The notes under the pieces were generated by a model, which saw only the letters and a program-made list of their open reading frames with translations, had not been told where the DNA came from and did no database searches. Position numbers and translations under genes: made by a program. From Lacipirellula parvula (GTDB lineage Bacteria; Planctomycetota; Planctomycetia; Pirellulales; Lacipirellulaceae): 64,000 bases of DNA. Location of the stretch: NCBI RefSeq assembly GCF_009177095.1, contig NZ_AP021861.1:3454501-3518500 (forward strand), given 5' to 3'. Shown here in pieces: positions 27,407 through 36,900 of the stretch (positions are counted from its first letter, which is position 1; the number at the start of each line of letters is the position of its first letter).

Positions 27407-27515
27407 GAGTTGCGAGTTGCGAGTTGCGAGTTGCGAGTTGCGAGTTGCGAGTTGCGAGTTGCGAGTTGCGAGTTGCGAGTTGCGAGTTGCGAGTTGCGAG
27501 TTGCGAGTTGCGAGT
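27407..27515. repeat. Perfect tandem array of GAGTTGC, 15 copies
   Basis: Fifteen uninterrupted identical 7-bp units span 27407-27511, followed by a partial unit (GAGT). The array starts directly after the UbiA stop. Units of 7 bp keep no reading frame unless in multiples of three; the translation cycles through ELRVASC. A degenerate inverted counterpart (ACTCGCAACTCG) lies at 27621-27650. Perfect identity suggests recent slippage or strand-copying. Confidence 0.97.
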
Positions 27516-27583
27516 AAGAATTGTGGAGGCGAGGCGCATGCGTCAATGTCATTTTGTTGCTTAACACACGAATCCCTCCCCTA

Positions 27584-27606
27584 GCCCCTCCCTTCGAGGG
27601 AGGGGG
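27584..27606. repeat. GC-rich hairpin related to family II
   Basis: CCCCTCCCT and AGGGAGGGG pair perfectly around a TCG loop, between the heptamer array and the second TIM-barrel gene. It looks like a single arm of the family II repeat. Confidence 0.6.
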
Positions 27607-27656
27607 ATACTTACTCTCCAAACTCGCAACTCGAAACCCGCGACTCGCCACTTCCC

Positions 27657-28487
27657 ATGCAGCTCGGCTACGTCACCAATGGCTTCGCCCACCACAGCCT
27701 ACCGGCGGCGCTGGAGGTGTTGGCTAGCATCGGGTACCGCAGCGTCGCGATCACGCTCGACCATGGTTCGCTCAATCCGTTTGCCGCGGATTTTGAGAAA
27801 GAATTGCACGCGACGGCAGAGTTGCTCGCGAAGTATCAGCTGCGCAGCGTGATCGAAACCGGCGCGCGGTTTCTGCTCGATCCAAAAGTAAAACATGAAC
27901 CGACGCTCTTGTCGCAGCGGGAAGAAGATCGACTGCGGCGGATCGATTTTCTGCAGCAAGCGATCGATGCGGCGCAGTTCCTCGGCAGCGATTGCGTCTC
28001 GCTCTGGGCGGGCGTCGTTCATCACGCGGCAGGTCGCAAGGCGGCGCTGGCCGACCTCACGGCGGGCCTGCAGCGGGTCGTTGAGTATGCCGAACGCCAG
28101 AGCGTGACGATTGGCTTCGAACCCGAGCCGGGGATGCTGATCGACACGATGGATTCGTTCGCAGAACTGCTCGACCGCCTCGATTCGCCGCGACTGCAGC
28201 TGACGCTCGACGTCGGCCACCTCCACTGCCTCGGCGAAACGCCGATCGCGGACGTGATTCGTCGTTGGAGCGCACGGCTCGTCAACGTTCACATCGAAGA
28301 TATGCGGGCCGGGGTGCACGATCACCTGAGGTTCGGTGAGGGGGAGATGGACTTTCCACCGATCATCGCGGCGCTCCGCGAGGTCGACTATGATGGCGGC
28401 GTTCACGTGGAACTAAGCCGCCATAGCCACGACGCACCGCGCGTGGCGAAACTGGCGTTTGAATTTTTGTCACCAATGCTGCGATAA
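27657..28487 (+). CDS. Second sugar phosphate isomerase/epimerase-like TIM barrel (EboE-like candidate)
   Basis: The 276-residue protein is also a xylose-isomerase-like TIM barrel: MQLGYVTNGFAHHSLPAALE at the start, GYRSVAITLDHGSLNPF at strand 2, GSDCVSLWAGVVHH, VTIGFEPEPGMLIDTMDSFA, LQLTLDVGHLHCLGE and LVNVHIEDMRAGVHDHLRFG with the metal-site residues. It shares the fold but little direct sequence with the protein at 25786. In ebo clusters one TIM-barrel protein (EboE) is expected, so either this or the 25786 protein may take that role; which one cannot be decided here. It starts 142 nt after the heptamer array began. Confidence 0.85.
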   Translation: MQLGYVTNGFAHHSLPAALEVLASIGYRSVAITLDHGSLNPFAADFEKELHATAELLAKYQLRSVIETGARFLLDPKVKHEPTLLSQREEDRLRRIDFLQQAIDAAQFLGSDCVSLWAGVVHHAAGRKAALADLTAGLQRVVEYAERQSVTIGFEPEPGMLIDTMDSFAELLDRLDSPRLQLTLDVGHLHCLGETPIADVIRRWSARLVNVHIEDMRAGVHDHLRFGEGEMDFPPIIAALREVDYDGGVHVELSRHSHDAPRVAKLAFEFLSPMLR

Positions 28488-28506
28488 ACTGCATAAGAAC
28501 AAATTC

Positions 28507-28602
28507 TTCAACGCAGAGGGCACTGAGATCGCAGAGGAAAGGCAGGGGACGGATTTTAGCTGCCTAGTATTTCTCTGTGTCCTCTGTGCTCTCTGTGTTG
28601 AA
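28507..28602. repeat. Inverted repeat of the AACACAGAGG type (family IV copy 2)
   Basis: Arms beginning TTCAACGCAGAGG (28507) and ending CTCTCTGTGTTGAA (28602) are inverted with mismatches. It is related to 25591-25679. It fills the gap before the phosphatase-fold gene and ends 26 nt before that gene's ATG. Confidence 0.75.
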
Positions 28603-28628
28603 AAGTATTTTTGAAACTACAAACAACC

Positions 28629-29954
28629 ATGCCCGAATACGTCATCTTGCTCACCGTCCCCGGCCTGCGTCGTCAGGATCTCGCCCACATGCCGCGATTG
28701 GCGGCGCTCACTACGGGCGGCGATCAGGCGGAATTGGCGCCGACGTTTCCCGCCGTCACCTGCACGGTGCAGTCGAGCATCACCACCGGCACGCCGCCGA
28801 GCGAGCATGGCGTCATCGCGAACGGTTTTTATTGGCGCGATCGGCAGGCGGTCGAGATGTGGACGACGCCGAACGAGTGCGTCGACCGGCCGCAGATTTG
28901 GGATACCCTGCACGAGCAGGCGCCCGGCGTGACGTCGGCCGTTTGGTTCCCGCTGCATACGAAGCATTGCGGGGCCGACTACGTTTGCTTGCCGGCGCCG
29001 GTGCACAATCCCGACGGCAGCGAGTCGCTGTGGTGCTACACGAAGCCCGAGATGCTGTACGGCGACTTCCTCGCGAAGCTCGGCCACTTCCCGCTGATGA
29101 ACTACTGGGGGCCGATGTCGAACATCAAGTCGACGGAGTGGATCGTCTCGTCGGCGATTCAGGCGGCCGAGCAGTTCAAGCCGAACTTTTTTTACTTGTA
29201 CATGCAGCATCTCGACTACGCGCCGCAGAAGTTTGGGCCTGATAGTCCCGAGGCACGGCAGGCGCTGGTCGACCTCGATAGGGAAACCGGCCGGCTGGTC
29301 GATGGGTTTGCCGCGGCCTATGGCGATGCGAAACCGTTGTGGCTCGTCGCGAGCGAGTACGTCATCACGGCGGTCGATCATGTCGTCTATCCGAACCGGT
29401 TACTCCGCGACGCGGGGCTGCTGACGGTGAAGGAAGTCGACGGCGGCGAGTTGATCGACTTCGCGGCGAGCCGCGCGTGGGCGCTGGCCGATCATCAGTT
29501 CTCGCATATCTTCGTCCGCGATCAGGATGCGGCGACGATCAAGGAAGTGCGAGCGCTATTTGAAGGGTTGGAGGGCGTCGCGGAAGTCTTTGAACCTAAG
29601 AATGCCCCGCAGTACGATCTCAACCACGAGCGGAGCGGCGAACTCGTCGTCGTCAGCGAGTCGAATAGCTGGCAAGCGTATTACTGGTGGAACGACGATG
29701 CGCGGGCGCCAAAGTTCGCTCGCAGCGTCGACATTCACCGCAAGCCGGGGTACGACCCGGTGGAGATGTTCTTCGACCCGGCGACGCGCGGCATTCCGCT
29801 CGATGCGACGCTAGTCAAAGGCTCGCACGGTGCGCCGGCGAACGACGCCGCCCAACGGGGCGTGTTGCTCAGCTCGCAGAAGGGTGTCTTCGTCGAAGGC
29901 CCGACAGCCGACACCGACGTGGCAGAAATCGTGCTGCGGCAGTTTGGGCTCTAG
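28629..29954 (+). CDS. Alkaline-phosphatase-fold nucleotide pyrophosphatase/phosphodiesterase family protein (EboF-like)
   Basis: The 441-residue protein resembles nucleotide pyrophosphatase/phosphodiesterases. The nucleophile region reads TFPAVTCTVQSSITTG (Thr expected as nucleophile), followed by PPSEHGVIANGFYW, and further metal ligands fit ADHQFSHIF near residue 290 and VKGSHGAPANDAAQRG near 400. There is no signal peptide. The ATG at 28629 (MPEYVILLTVPGLRR) is preferred to an upstream one at 28611, which falls beside the repeat. A protein of this fold (EboF) is part of ebo clusters. It is convergent with the TatD gene across a third inverted repeat. Confidence 0.85.
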   Translation: MPEYVILLTVPGLRRQDLAHMPRLAALTTGGDQAELAPTFPAVTCTVQSSITTGTPPSEHGVIANGFYWRDRQAVEMWTTPNECVDRPQIWDTLHEQAPGVTSAVWFPLHTKHCGADYVCLPAPVHNPDGSESLWCYTKPEMLYGDFLAKLGHFPLMNYWGPMSNIKSTEWIVSSAIQAAEQFKPNFFYLYMQHLDYAPQKFGPDSPEARQALVDLDRETGRLVDGFAAAYGDAKPLWLVASEYVITAVDHVVYPNRLLRDAGLLTVKEVDGGELIDFAASRAWALADHQFSHIFVRDQDAATIKEVRALFEGLEGVAEVFEPKNAPQYDLNHERSGELVVVSESNSWQAYYWWNDDARAPKFARSVDIHRKPGYDPVEMFFDPATRGIPLDATLVKGSHGAPANDAAQRGVLLSSQKGVFVEGPTADTDVAEIVLRQFGL

Positions 29955-29960
29955 CGATGG

Positions 29961-30141
29961 GTTGAATACGGGGATTTTTAACCACGAAACACACGAAAAA
30001 GACGAAAGGAAATGCGAGGAGACAGGAACTGGTTCCTCATTTCCGCCACGACGAGATAGCTAACTACCGTTCGCTAGCCATTGAGTATTTTCTTTTTCGT
30101 TCTTTTCGTGTGTTTCGTGGTAAAAATCCCCGCATTTAAAC
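29961..30141. repeat. Long inverted repeat of the ACCACGAAACACACGAAA type
   Basis: The left arm (about 29961-30012) and right arm (about 30088-30141) are reverse complements over about 50 nt with a few gaps, including GGGGATTTTT and ACCACGAAACACACGAAA. It lies between two convergent genes, with the right arm touching the TatD stop codon at 30142-30144. A bidirectional terminator role is possible. Confidence 0.8.
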
Positions 30142-30960
30142 CTAAGCATCCAGCGGGGAATTGAATCGAAAGCCGCGGCTTTGGCCGAAGAACTTCAACG
30201 GGTTCTCGTAAACGACGCGACGGATCAGCGATTCGGCGTGGCCGCGCTTGCGCATCTCCATGATGAAGTCGGGGACCGCGGTCGGCTTCGACGGGCCCCA
30301 GTCGCCGGCGGAGTTTACTAGTAGCCGCTCGGGGCCGTAGATTTCGACCATGTCGCACGCCCGTTGCGGCGTACATTTGCTCACGGGGTAGAGCGTCATC
30401 CCCGCCCAGAAGCCTTGGTCGAGCACCAGCCCCACGGTGTGCTCTTCGACGTGATCGACTAGCACGCGGTCGCGTTGCAGGCGGCCGTCGCCGGTGAGCA
30501 TGTCGAGAATCATCCTCGTCCCCTGGTATTTGTCTTCCAGGTGGGGCGTGTGGATGAGAATCTGCTCGTTCGTCTTCACCGCGAGGTCGATGTGCTCGAG
30601 GAAGACGGTCGCTTCGTTGCGGGTGTTCTTGTTGAGGCCGATCTCGCCGATGCCGAGGACGCCGGGGCGGTCGAGGAACTCGGGGATCATCGCGATCACT
30701 TCGCGCGAGAGGGCGACGTTCTCCGCTTCCTTCGCGTTGATGCATAGCCAAGTGAAGTGTTGGATGCCGTACCAACCCGCGCGCTTTGGTTCGAACGCCG
30801 TGAGCTGTTCGAAATAGTCGCGAAAGCCGTCGACGCTGCCGCGATCGTAGCCGGCCCAGAACGCCGGCTCGCTGACGGCGACGCAGCCCATTTTGGCAAG
30901 CGTTTCGTAATCGTCCGTGGTCCGCGAGACCATGTGGATGTGGGGGTCGATGTAATACAC
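30142..30960 (-). CDS. eboB: TatD-family metal-dependent hydrolase (EboB-like)
   Basis: The amidohydrolase-fold protein opens with YYIDPHIHMVSRTTDDYE, whose HxH is the first metal pair; GVLGIGEIGLNKN has the metal-bridging Glu, EQILIHTPHLED a further His, and DRVLVDHVEEHT and LLVNSAGDWG the last ligands. I use the GTG at 30960, giving 272 residues, because it retains the HxH; the ATG after it would remove the motif, and an ATG 46 codons upstream gives an implausible Arg-rich leader that overlaps the next gene. TatD-like EboB is a standard member of ebo clusters. It is on the opposite strand to the rest, facing the phosphatase-fold gene. Confidence 0.82.
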   Translation of the reverse strand: MYYIDPHIHMVSRTTDDYETLAKMGCVAVSEPAFWAGYDRGSVDGFRDYFEQLTAFEPKRAGWYGIQHFTWLCINAKEAENVALSREVIAMIPEFLDRPGVLGIGEIGLNKNTRNEATVFLEHIDLAVKTNEQILIHTPHLEDKYQGTRMILDMLTGDGRLQRDRVLVDHVEEHTVGLVLDQGFWAGMTLYPVSKCTPQRACDMVEIYGPERLLVNSAGDWGPSKPTAVPDFIMEMRKRGHAESLIRRVVYENPLKFFGQSRGFRFNSPLDA

Positions 30961-31073
30961 CGCGCTGTTCGCCGCCGTTTCAAGCCACCGGTTTTGCGGT
31001 GGGCGTTGGTGGGTCTGGGATCGAAAACGGTTCGTCCACCGGCGTAACCGGCAGCTTCTATTGCTCGCGTTGG

Positions 31074-31328
31074 TTACACCTCGAGGCGCGATCGCCACTG
31101 CTCGTCGTAATCGCGGCTGAAGAGAAGCTGCACGCGGGCGGCGCGGCTCGGGTCTTCGGCCAGCAGCAGTTGGATCGCCTTTTCGAGCCGTTCGCGGCGA
31201 CCGCCGTCGTCGCCGGCCGGCACGGCCCGGTCGAGCCGATCAAGGCCTGCCGCGATTTCCAGAATCTTAGCCCGCAGCGGCAGGAACTCTTGCTCCAGCA
31301 CGGCGTCGCGCGTTCGTTCGCCAGTCAT
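31074..31328 (-). CDS. Small protein of unknown function upstream of TatD
   Basis: An 84-residue, mostly helical, charged protein: MTGERTRDAVLEQEFLPLRA at the start and AARVQLLFSRDYDEQWRSRL at the end. AAGGAGAG stands about 9 nt before the ATG at 31328, which decides this start over the ATG 18 nt upstream. It precedes the TatD gene by 113 nt on the same strand, so it is probably co-transcribed with it. It has no signal peptide or membrane helix. I do not recognise the family; it is much shorter than known EboA proteins, so it is not called EboA. Confidence 0.7.
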   Translation of the reverse strand: MTGERTRDAVLEQEFLPLRAKILEIAAGLDRLDRAVPAGDDGGRRERLEKAIQLLLAEDPSRAARVQLLFSRDYDEQWRSRLEV

Positions 31329-31652
31329 TGTCGATCTCTCCTTCATGGCACGCGTTTCCTGCCGCGGTGGCGTCGTAACGATCGTCCGACGCCTGCTCCT
31401 TCAGCTCAGCCTTCCAGTTTCGCCGACCGCCGAGCGGGTTGCAATGACCGGCACGGCGGGCCGCAGTCTGGCTGTAGCGATCGCACGGGTTACGCCGCGT
31501 TTGGAACCGTCTGCACCTTTCCACAGCGGCGGCGTGCGCGAAACCGCCAATTCGGTCGTAACTTCGTGTCGATTTCTGCGGCACGGTCGCTCACACGGCG
31601 TAGATTTCAGCGTCAACCCACGGTGCGCGGCGACGCTGCGCATTTGTGAACC
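31329..31652. other. Divergent region between the TatD-side genes and the HEAT-repeat gene
   Basis: The 324-bp space between the 84-aa gene (-) and the HEAT-repeat gene (+) should contain two promoters. I see no repeat element, terminator or strong -35/-10 pair, and no coding frame of good quality. Confidence 0.45.
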
Positions 31653-33311
31653 TTGCATTTCCCGTTCGTCGCTCTCGCCCCCCGCGAGCCAGCACCGGTG
31701 CATCCACTCCAGCGAACTATCGACGCCCTGGCGAAGAGTCACAACGAGGCGGCCACGCCGACGCTGATTGCTGCGCTCGGAACGCAGTCGATCGAAGTCT
31801 TCGACGGCGTCGTGCGGGCCTTGTGTGCGCGCCGCAGCAAGGCCGGCCATCTCGCCGTGCTGCGGTACTGGGACGTGCTGACGCCGTCGCAAAAGTTGAT
31901 CGTCGAGAAGGGACGCTGCCGTATGGGCGTCGCGCTTCGCGAAGCGCTGCTCGACGGCGACGACAAGCTGTTCAGCGCCGCGTACGAATTCGTCGAAGCG
32001 TCCGGCGATTATGACTTGGTCCCCACGCTCGTGATGGTCGCCGAGCAGACGTGCGGCGAGCGCGCCGACGCCGCGGTGTCGCTAACGCTCAACCTCGTCG
32101 ACCAGCTCTGCCGTTGGCTGGCCGCGGAGCGCGAGCCGGTGCTCGGCCGCGATCCCGACACGATTCGCTACTGCGTGCTCGAAAGCCTCGAGCGCTCGGT
32201 AGAGCGATACCGGCAGCACCACCGGGCCGAGCTGCTCGAAGCGTTCGTCGTGCTCGCCGGCCCAGACAGTAAGCTGCTGCGCAACATTCTGGAAACGCCG
32301 TACCATCCGTGTCACCAGAGCATCGTCAAATCGATCACGGCGAGCATCAGCCCCAGCATGCTGCGGCTGCTGACGACGATGTACGCCTACCGCGACGCCC
32401 CGCCGGCGCTGCGGAACGTGATCGCGAAGCGAACCGACCAGCCGTTTATCGACGCCTTCCTGGCGATTCCGCTCGATTCGAAGAACACGCTACTGCACCG
32501 TAACCTGGTTCGCACGAAGGGCATTGCCTGCTGCGAAGCGAATCCGGCGATCCTGGCCCAACTTTCCGACGAACAACAAGCCGCCGCGATGCGGATGCTG
32601 GCCGCGTCTGGCGCCAGCGACGATCACAAGCTGAGCCTTGCCGAGATCCTGATGAAGCATGGGCCCGTCGAGGGTCGAGTCGCCGCGTGCGAGGCGCTTC
32701 GCATAATCTCCGGTCAACGGGCCAACCAGATCGCGCTGCAGGCGTTGCAGGACGAAGCGGGCGAGGTCCAGGCGGCCGCGGTGCGGCAATTGCGCGAACG
32801 GCGGATTCCGGGAGCGATGAATAAGCTGCTCGAGTTGGTGCAAAGCCCGATCGAAGCGGTCAGTTCCGCGGCGCGCGACGCGCTGTGGGAATTCATGTTC
32901 GACAACTTCAACGCTCGGTTCGATCTGCTCGACGAATCGGCGCGGCGCGACATGGGCGTACGCGTCGCCTTGGTCGATCGGACGAGCGTCGCACGACTCA
33001 CTACAGAACTTGCGAATCCGTCACGGCGTCATCGGCTGCGAGCCATCGAAATGGCGACGTCGATGGGCTTGTTGCCGAAGATTTCCGACGCGCTGATCGA
33101 ACGCTTGCAAGACGAAGATCATATGGTGCGCGTCGCGGCCGCCGATGCGCTGCAATTCTGCACGGCCGACGACGTGCGGAACGCGCTGCTCGCCGCGATT
33201 GGCGACAGCAGTCCCGCGGTGCAGGTCGCGGTGCGAAACAGTTTGCGAACCCTCGGCGCCGAAATCCCCGGCGGCGACCAGCCGACGGTGATCGGGAGGG
33301 TGGCGCCATGA
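31653..33311 (+). CDS. HEAT-repeat protein of unknown function
   Basis: The product is helical throughout. The N-terminal part contains LAKSHNEAATPTLIAALGTQ and the C-terminal half has clear HEAT-type units such as ALQALQDEAGEVQAAAVRQL, LIERLQDEDHMVRVAAADAL and LLAAIGDSSPAVQVAVRNSL. Such solenoids mediate protein-protein contacts; no enzymatic motif is visible. There is no signal peptide. The start is a TTG at 31653 (552 residues); a GTG at 31698 is an equally possible start, as neither has a Shine-Dalgarno site. Its stop overlaps the ATG of the next gene (ATGA), so the two are translationally coupled and probably act together. Confidence 0.82.
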   Translation: MHFPFVALAPREPAPVHPLQRTIDALAKSHNEAATPTLIAALGTQSIEVFDGVVRALCARRSKAGHLAVLRYWDVLTPSQKLIVEKGRCRMGVALREALLDGDDKLFSAAYEFVEASGDYDLVPTLVMVAEQTCGERADAAVSLTLNLVDQLCRWLAAEREPVLGRDPDTIRYCVLESLERSVERYRQHHRAELLEAFVVLAGPDSKLLRNILETPYHPCHQSIVKSITASISPSMLRLLTTMYAYRDAPPALRNVIAKRTDQPFIDAFLAIPLDSKNTLLHRNLVRTKGIACCEANPAILAQLSDEQQAAAMRMLAASGASDDHKLSLAEILMKHGPVEGRVAACEALRIISGQRANQIALQALQDEAGEVQAAAVRQLRERRIPGAMNKLLELVQSPIEAVSSAARDALWEFMFDNFNARFDLLDESARRDMGVRVALVDRTSVARLTTELANPSRRHRLRAIEMATSMGLLPKISDALIERLQDEDHMVRVAAADALQFCTADDVRNALLAAIGDSSPAVQVAVRNSLRTLGAEIPGGDQPTVIGRVAP

Positions 33312-33718
33312 GCGGCAACCTAGCGCTCGCCGCCGCCTTGCTGGGCGAAATCGGCGACAACTTCCCGCAGTCGGGGCGACGCCTCAACTGGTCCGACTTG
33401 TGGGCCTACGGCATCGCCGTGGTCCTCGGCGCCATCGTGACGGCAGTGATGCTGTACTTGCGGCGTCGCAACGACATGACGATTCACTGCAACAATTCGT
33501 GGAAGCTGTTCCGCGAGTTGTGCCAAATCCATGGGCTCGATCTGCCGAGCCAACGGCTGCTCGCCGCTCTGGCGACCGCCCGCGGGTACGAACAGCCGAC
33601 GCAGGTCTTTTTGGCGCCGGAGGCGTTCGATGTTAGCGATCTGCCGCCGTCTTGGCAGCTGAGCGCTGGGCATCTGCATCGTTTGAAGCAGGTGCTGTTT
33701 GATCTGCAGCGCGGTTGA
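33308..33718 (+). CDS. Small membrane-anchored protein coupled to the HEAT-repeat protein
   Basis: The 136-residue protein has one membrane helix at about residues 31-52 (LWAYGIAVVLGAIVTAVMLY) followed by RRRNDM and a cytoplasmic-looking domain of about 80 residues with WKLFRELCQIHGLDLPSQR and HLHRLKQVLFDLQRG. Its ATG overlaps the upstream stop by 4 nt. A single anchor next to a HEAT solenoid suggests that it recruits the solenoid to the membrane; this is inference. I do not recognise a named family. Confidence 0.75.
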   Translation: MSGNLALAAALLGEIGDNFPQSGRRLNWSDLWAYGIAVVLGAIVTAVMLYLRRRNDMTIHCNNSWKLFRELCQIHGLDLPSQRLLAALATARGYEQPTQVFLAPEAFDVSDLPPSWQLSAGHLHRLKQVLFDLQRG

Positions 33719-33793
33719 TTGCGGCGTCACGCCATCTTCTACGACGGTCGCGTGCGATTCATAGCGAGTGGACGTCCCACTCATCGATTATCT

Positions 33794-33893
33794 GGCTCCC
33801 TCCCCCTGGAGGGGAGGGCTGGGGAGGGGGGATGAACCCTGGTACCCGCTGCAGTCACCCCTCCCTAACCCTCCCCCTCAAGGGGAGGGGACC
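33794..33893. repeat. GC-rich palindromic repeat, family II copy 2
   Basis: A 100-bp unit with C/G-run arms, between two convergent genes. Each arm is a hairpin and the arms are mutually complementary. The centre has GGTACCCGCT, matching copies at 13464 and 41465 in kind. The position would suit a bidirectional terminator. Confidence 0.8.
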
Positions 33894-33913
33894 ACAGAAT
33901 CCTGCGTTTAACA

Positions 33914-36900
33914 TTACGCGCCTTGGGGCGTGGCATTGTCTCGCGACCCGCCGCTCGGCGCGGCGGTAATCAGCGGCCAAGCGTAAGCGATCACGACAAT
34001 CGCCAATTGGCTCAACATGACAAGCGCCAACTTCGAGGCGCGGCCTTCGGTGAAACCGTAGGAGTGGAGCCCCTCGCCCATTTCGTTGACGCCGAACCAC
34101 GACCAAAGCGTTACGATGTTGCCGCAAACGGCCAGAGCGGCCAGACCGCGCTCGCCAGCCATCTTGCCCCAACGGGCATGCAGCACGATGGCGTTCCAGA
34201 TGACGATCATCAGGGCGCCGTTTTCCTTCGGATCCCAACCCCAGAAACGTCCCCACGAATCGTCGGCCCACAGACCGCCGAGAATCGTGCCGATGAAGCT
34301 GAAGAACATCGCGAAGCAGATCGTGCCGTAGGTCATGCGGGTGAGTTGACGGCGTTGATTGTCGTCGAGTCGACCGCTGAGCAAGCCGAGGACGATCGTG
34401 ATAATCCCGAGGGCGCCCGCGAGGAGCGTCGTCGCGTAGCCGAGGGTAATGCAGACGACGTGTGTCGCGAGCCAGAAGTTGGTATCGAGCACCGCCTGCA
34501 TGACGCCGATCGTGTCGCCGTCGTTGTCGAGCGTCAGATAGTACGCCACAATCATCGTCGGGAAGCCGAGCGACGCTGCCAGCAGATTGCCGATGCCCAG
34601 CTTGTAGATCACTTCGAAAAGCAAGGCGAAGAAGACCGCCGCCCACCCAATGAACACCGCCGACGAGTAAAGGTTCGTGATCGGCGGGCGTCCCGAAATG
34701 TAGATCCGGCAGATCAGCCCGAACGTGTGCAGCGCGAACGTGAACCACAGCAGCCAGTTCGCCGAACGATTGAATCCTTCCGGCCAACCGAGCCAGGCAA
34801 GCACCGCCAGCACGAACGCCGCGATGTACAGGACAATGCACAGGACGAACGGGCTGAAGTTGTTGAAATAGGCTTCGAACTCGATGCGGTCGAGCTTCAA
34901 GCGTTCCGCCGGTTTGCGCGGAATGGCTCCCGCCTGCACGGCCACCGAATCTTCGTGCTTTTTCTCCGCCGCGGCCCGCTCTCCGACCACTTCACGATAG
35001 TCGGCAATCGCGGTGTTGAAGTCTTGCGACTTGTTACCCGCGTAGGCGACGAGAATTTTGCGCATCAGCTCCGGGGCGGGGTCGACTTCGACTTTCGTCT
35101 CCGGCGCCTGCTCTCCAGCCATCTTGCGCGCTTGAGCCTGCGCCTGGATCAGCAACGCGTTCATCTCGCCTTCGAGCGACGTGCTCCAGGTTGCTGCAGG
35201 AGTGGTCGGCGGAATCGGACGAGGCGCCCCGCCCGCGTTCAGCTGATTGATGTCGGCGCGCGTCTGCTGAATGCTGTTGATCACTTCTTGTTGCGTCACC
35301 TCGCCGCCGCTCATCCCCGCCAACTCGGGAGGGCTGAAGGCGGCGATCAGCATGCGGATCGTGTTGAGTTTGTTGCCCAACTCGACGAACTTCTTCTGGG
35401 TGAGCGTGCGATTGTCCGCGGGAACGTCGGCGGCCATTTTGATTTGACGATCCATCTCGTCGCCGCTGCTCGTGAGTTCCTCGATGCTGTAGCGGAAGCC
35501 GTGGCGCGGCTTCAGCTTCAGCGCCTGAAGAACGTCGAGATTCTCGACTTTGATCACCTGGTGTTCGCGGAACGCCGGCGAGCGAGTCACGACGTCGAGC
35601 AACCAGCGGATGGCCGGTTGGCTCTTACCGGTGCCGGAGTCGGTGAAGGTCTCATGGCCCGATAGCGTGCGCAAGGCGTTGCTGGCGAGCGAGTCCATCG
35701 GCTGGGTGCGGCCGCCGTAGGCGACCGGCAGTTTGGCGAATTCGTAAATCTGCATTTCGCCCGCCGGAGCTTTGGCAGGGCGAGAACGGCCGACGACGAA
35801 CCCCGCAAAGAACAACACAACCAGGGCGGGAATCCAGACTTCCTTTCGGCGCCATTCCGCGAGCGCGAGCTTTCGCCGCGTGACGGTCTCCGCGCTGGCA
35901 AGCTTGCGGGCTTCGTCCTCGCGGCGAGAAACGAAGCGAAAAATCCCTTGGCCGAAGTGAACCAACATCCCTGCCGCGACGATCATGCAGGCGACGTACG
36001 GAATCATCCAACCGGCGTTGCTAACGACCTGCAGCGTCGTGCTGCGCAAGTTGTCGGGATCGTAGCTCGCCTGATAAATCGTTTCGCCGGCGTAGCGGAT
36101 CGGGTTATTCATCGACGTCGACAGCGGCACATCGACGTTCTGCTCCGGATCTCGCAGCTGGACGATCGATTCAAAGTTCTTCGGGGTCGGCGTGCCTTCG
36201 TACTTTTCGAACTTGAACTCTTTCAACGTGATTGAATAGTCCTTCGGAACTCGCTTGTAGCGGAGCGCGATTTGATACGTCTTGCCGTCGGCCTCGAACA
36301 CGTCGCCGCCGTACAGCGTCCATAGCAGCCAGCGTCCGAGCGAGCCATCCGCTGCGTCAGCGCTTCCTGACTTTGCATTGCGGTTGATCAGCTCGACGAC
36401 CGCGGCCGGGGCGTCGTTGGATTGCTTGACGGCAATGCCGTTGTTGGTCGCCACCGGCTGCACGACGCGGAGTTGTCCGAAGCCTTGCGTCGCCGGGCTC
36501 TCCTCGCCCGGATAGGCGCGCCGCACATTGGCGTTCGGGAGCAGGTCGACGATTCGCACATCGAAGGGAAGCGAATCGGCGTGAATCAACTCGCCTTCGG
36601 CCACTATCTCTTCCTTGCCGTCGACGGTTTGCTTCTGCGGCGCCGATTTGTCGAGAAGCGCTCCCGGAATGATGGTGACGACGTCTTTCGACGGGTCGCT
36701 AACGTCGGTGATCGCCAGTTCCCAGGAGCGAATGTCGTCGGCGTAGGACTTCGTTTCGCCTTCCAACAGATGCATCTGCGCTTCGACGACGTACTGCGAA
36801 GTGAAGAGTTCGCCGAACATCAGCAGCGCGATGCCGCCGTGCAGCAAGACAACGCCGCCCCGTTTGCCGAAGAGCACCCAGCAAGCGAGCGCGAGCACGA

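Noticed and set aside
27407-27515. The GAGTTGC array as a CRISPR or coding repeat
   Set aside because: Units are 7 bp with no spacers, and reading frames through it give only a cyclic ELRVASC or NSQLATR pattern after the UbiA stop.
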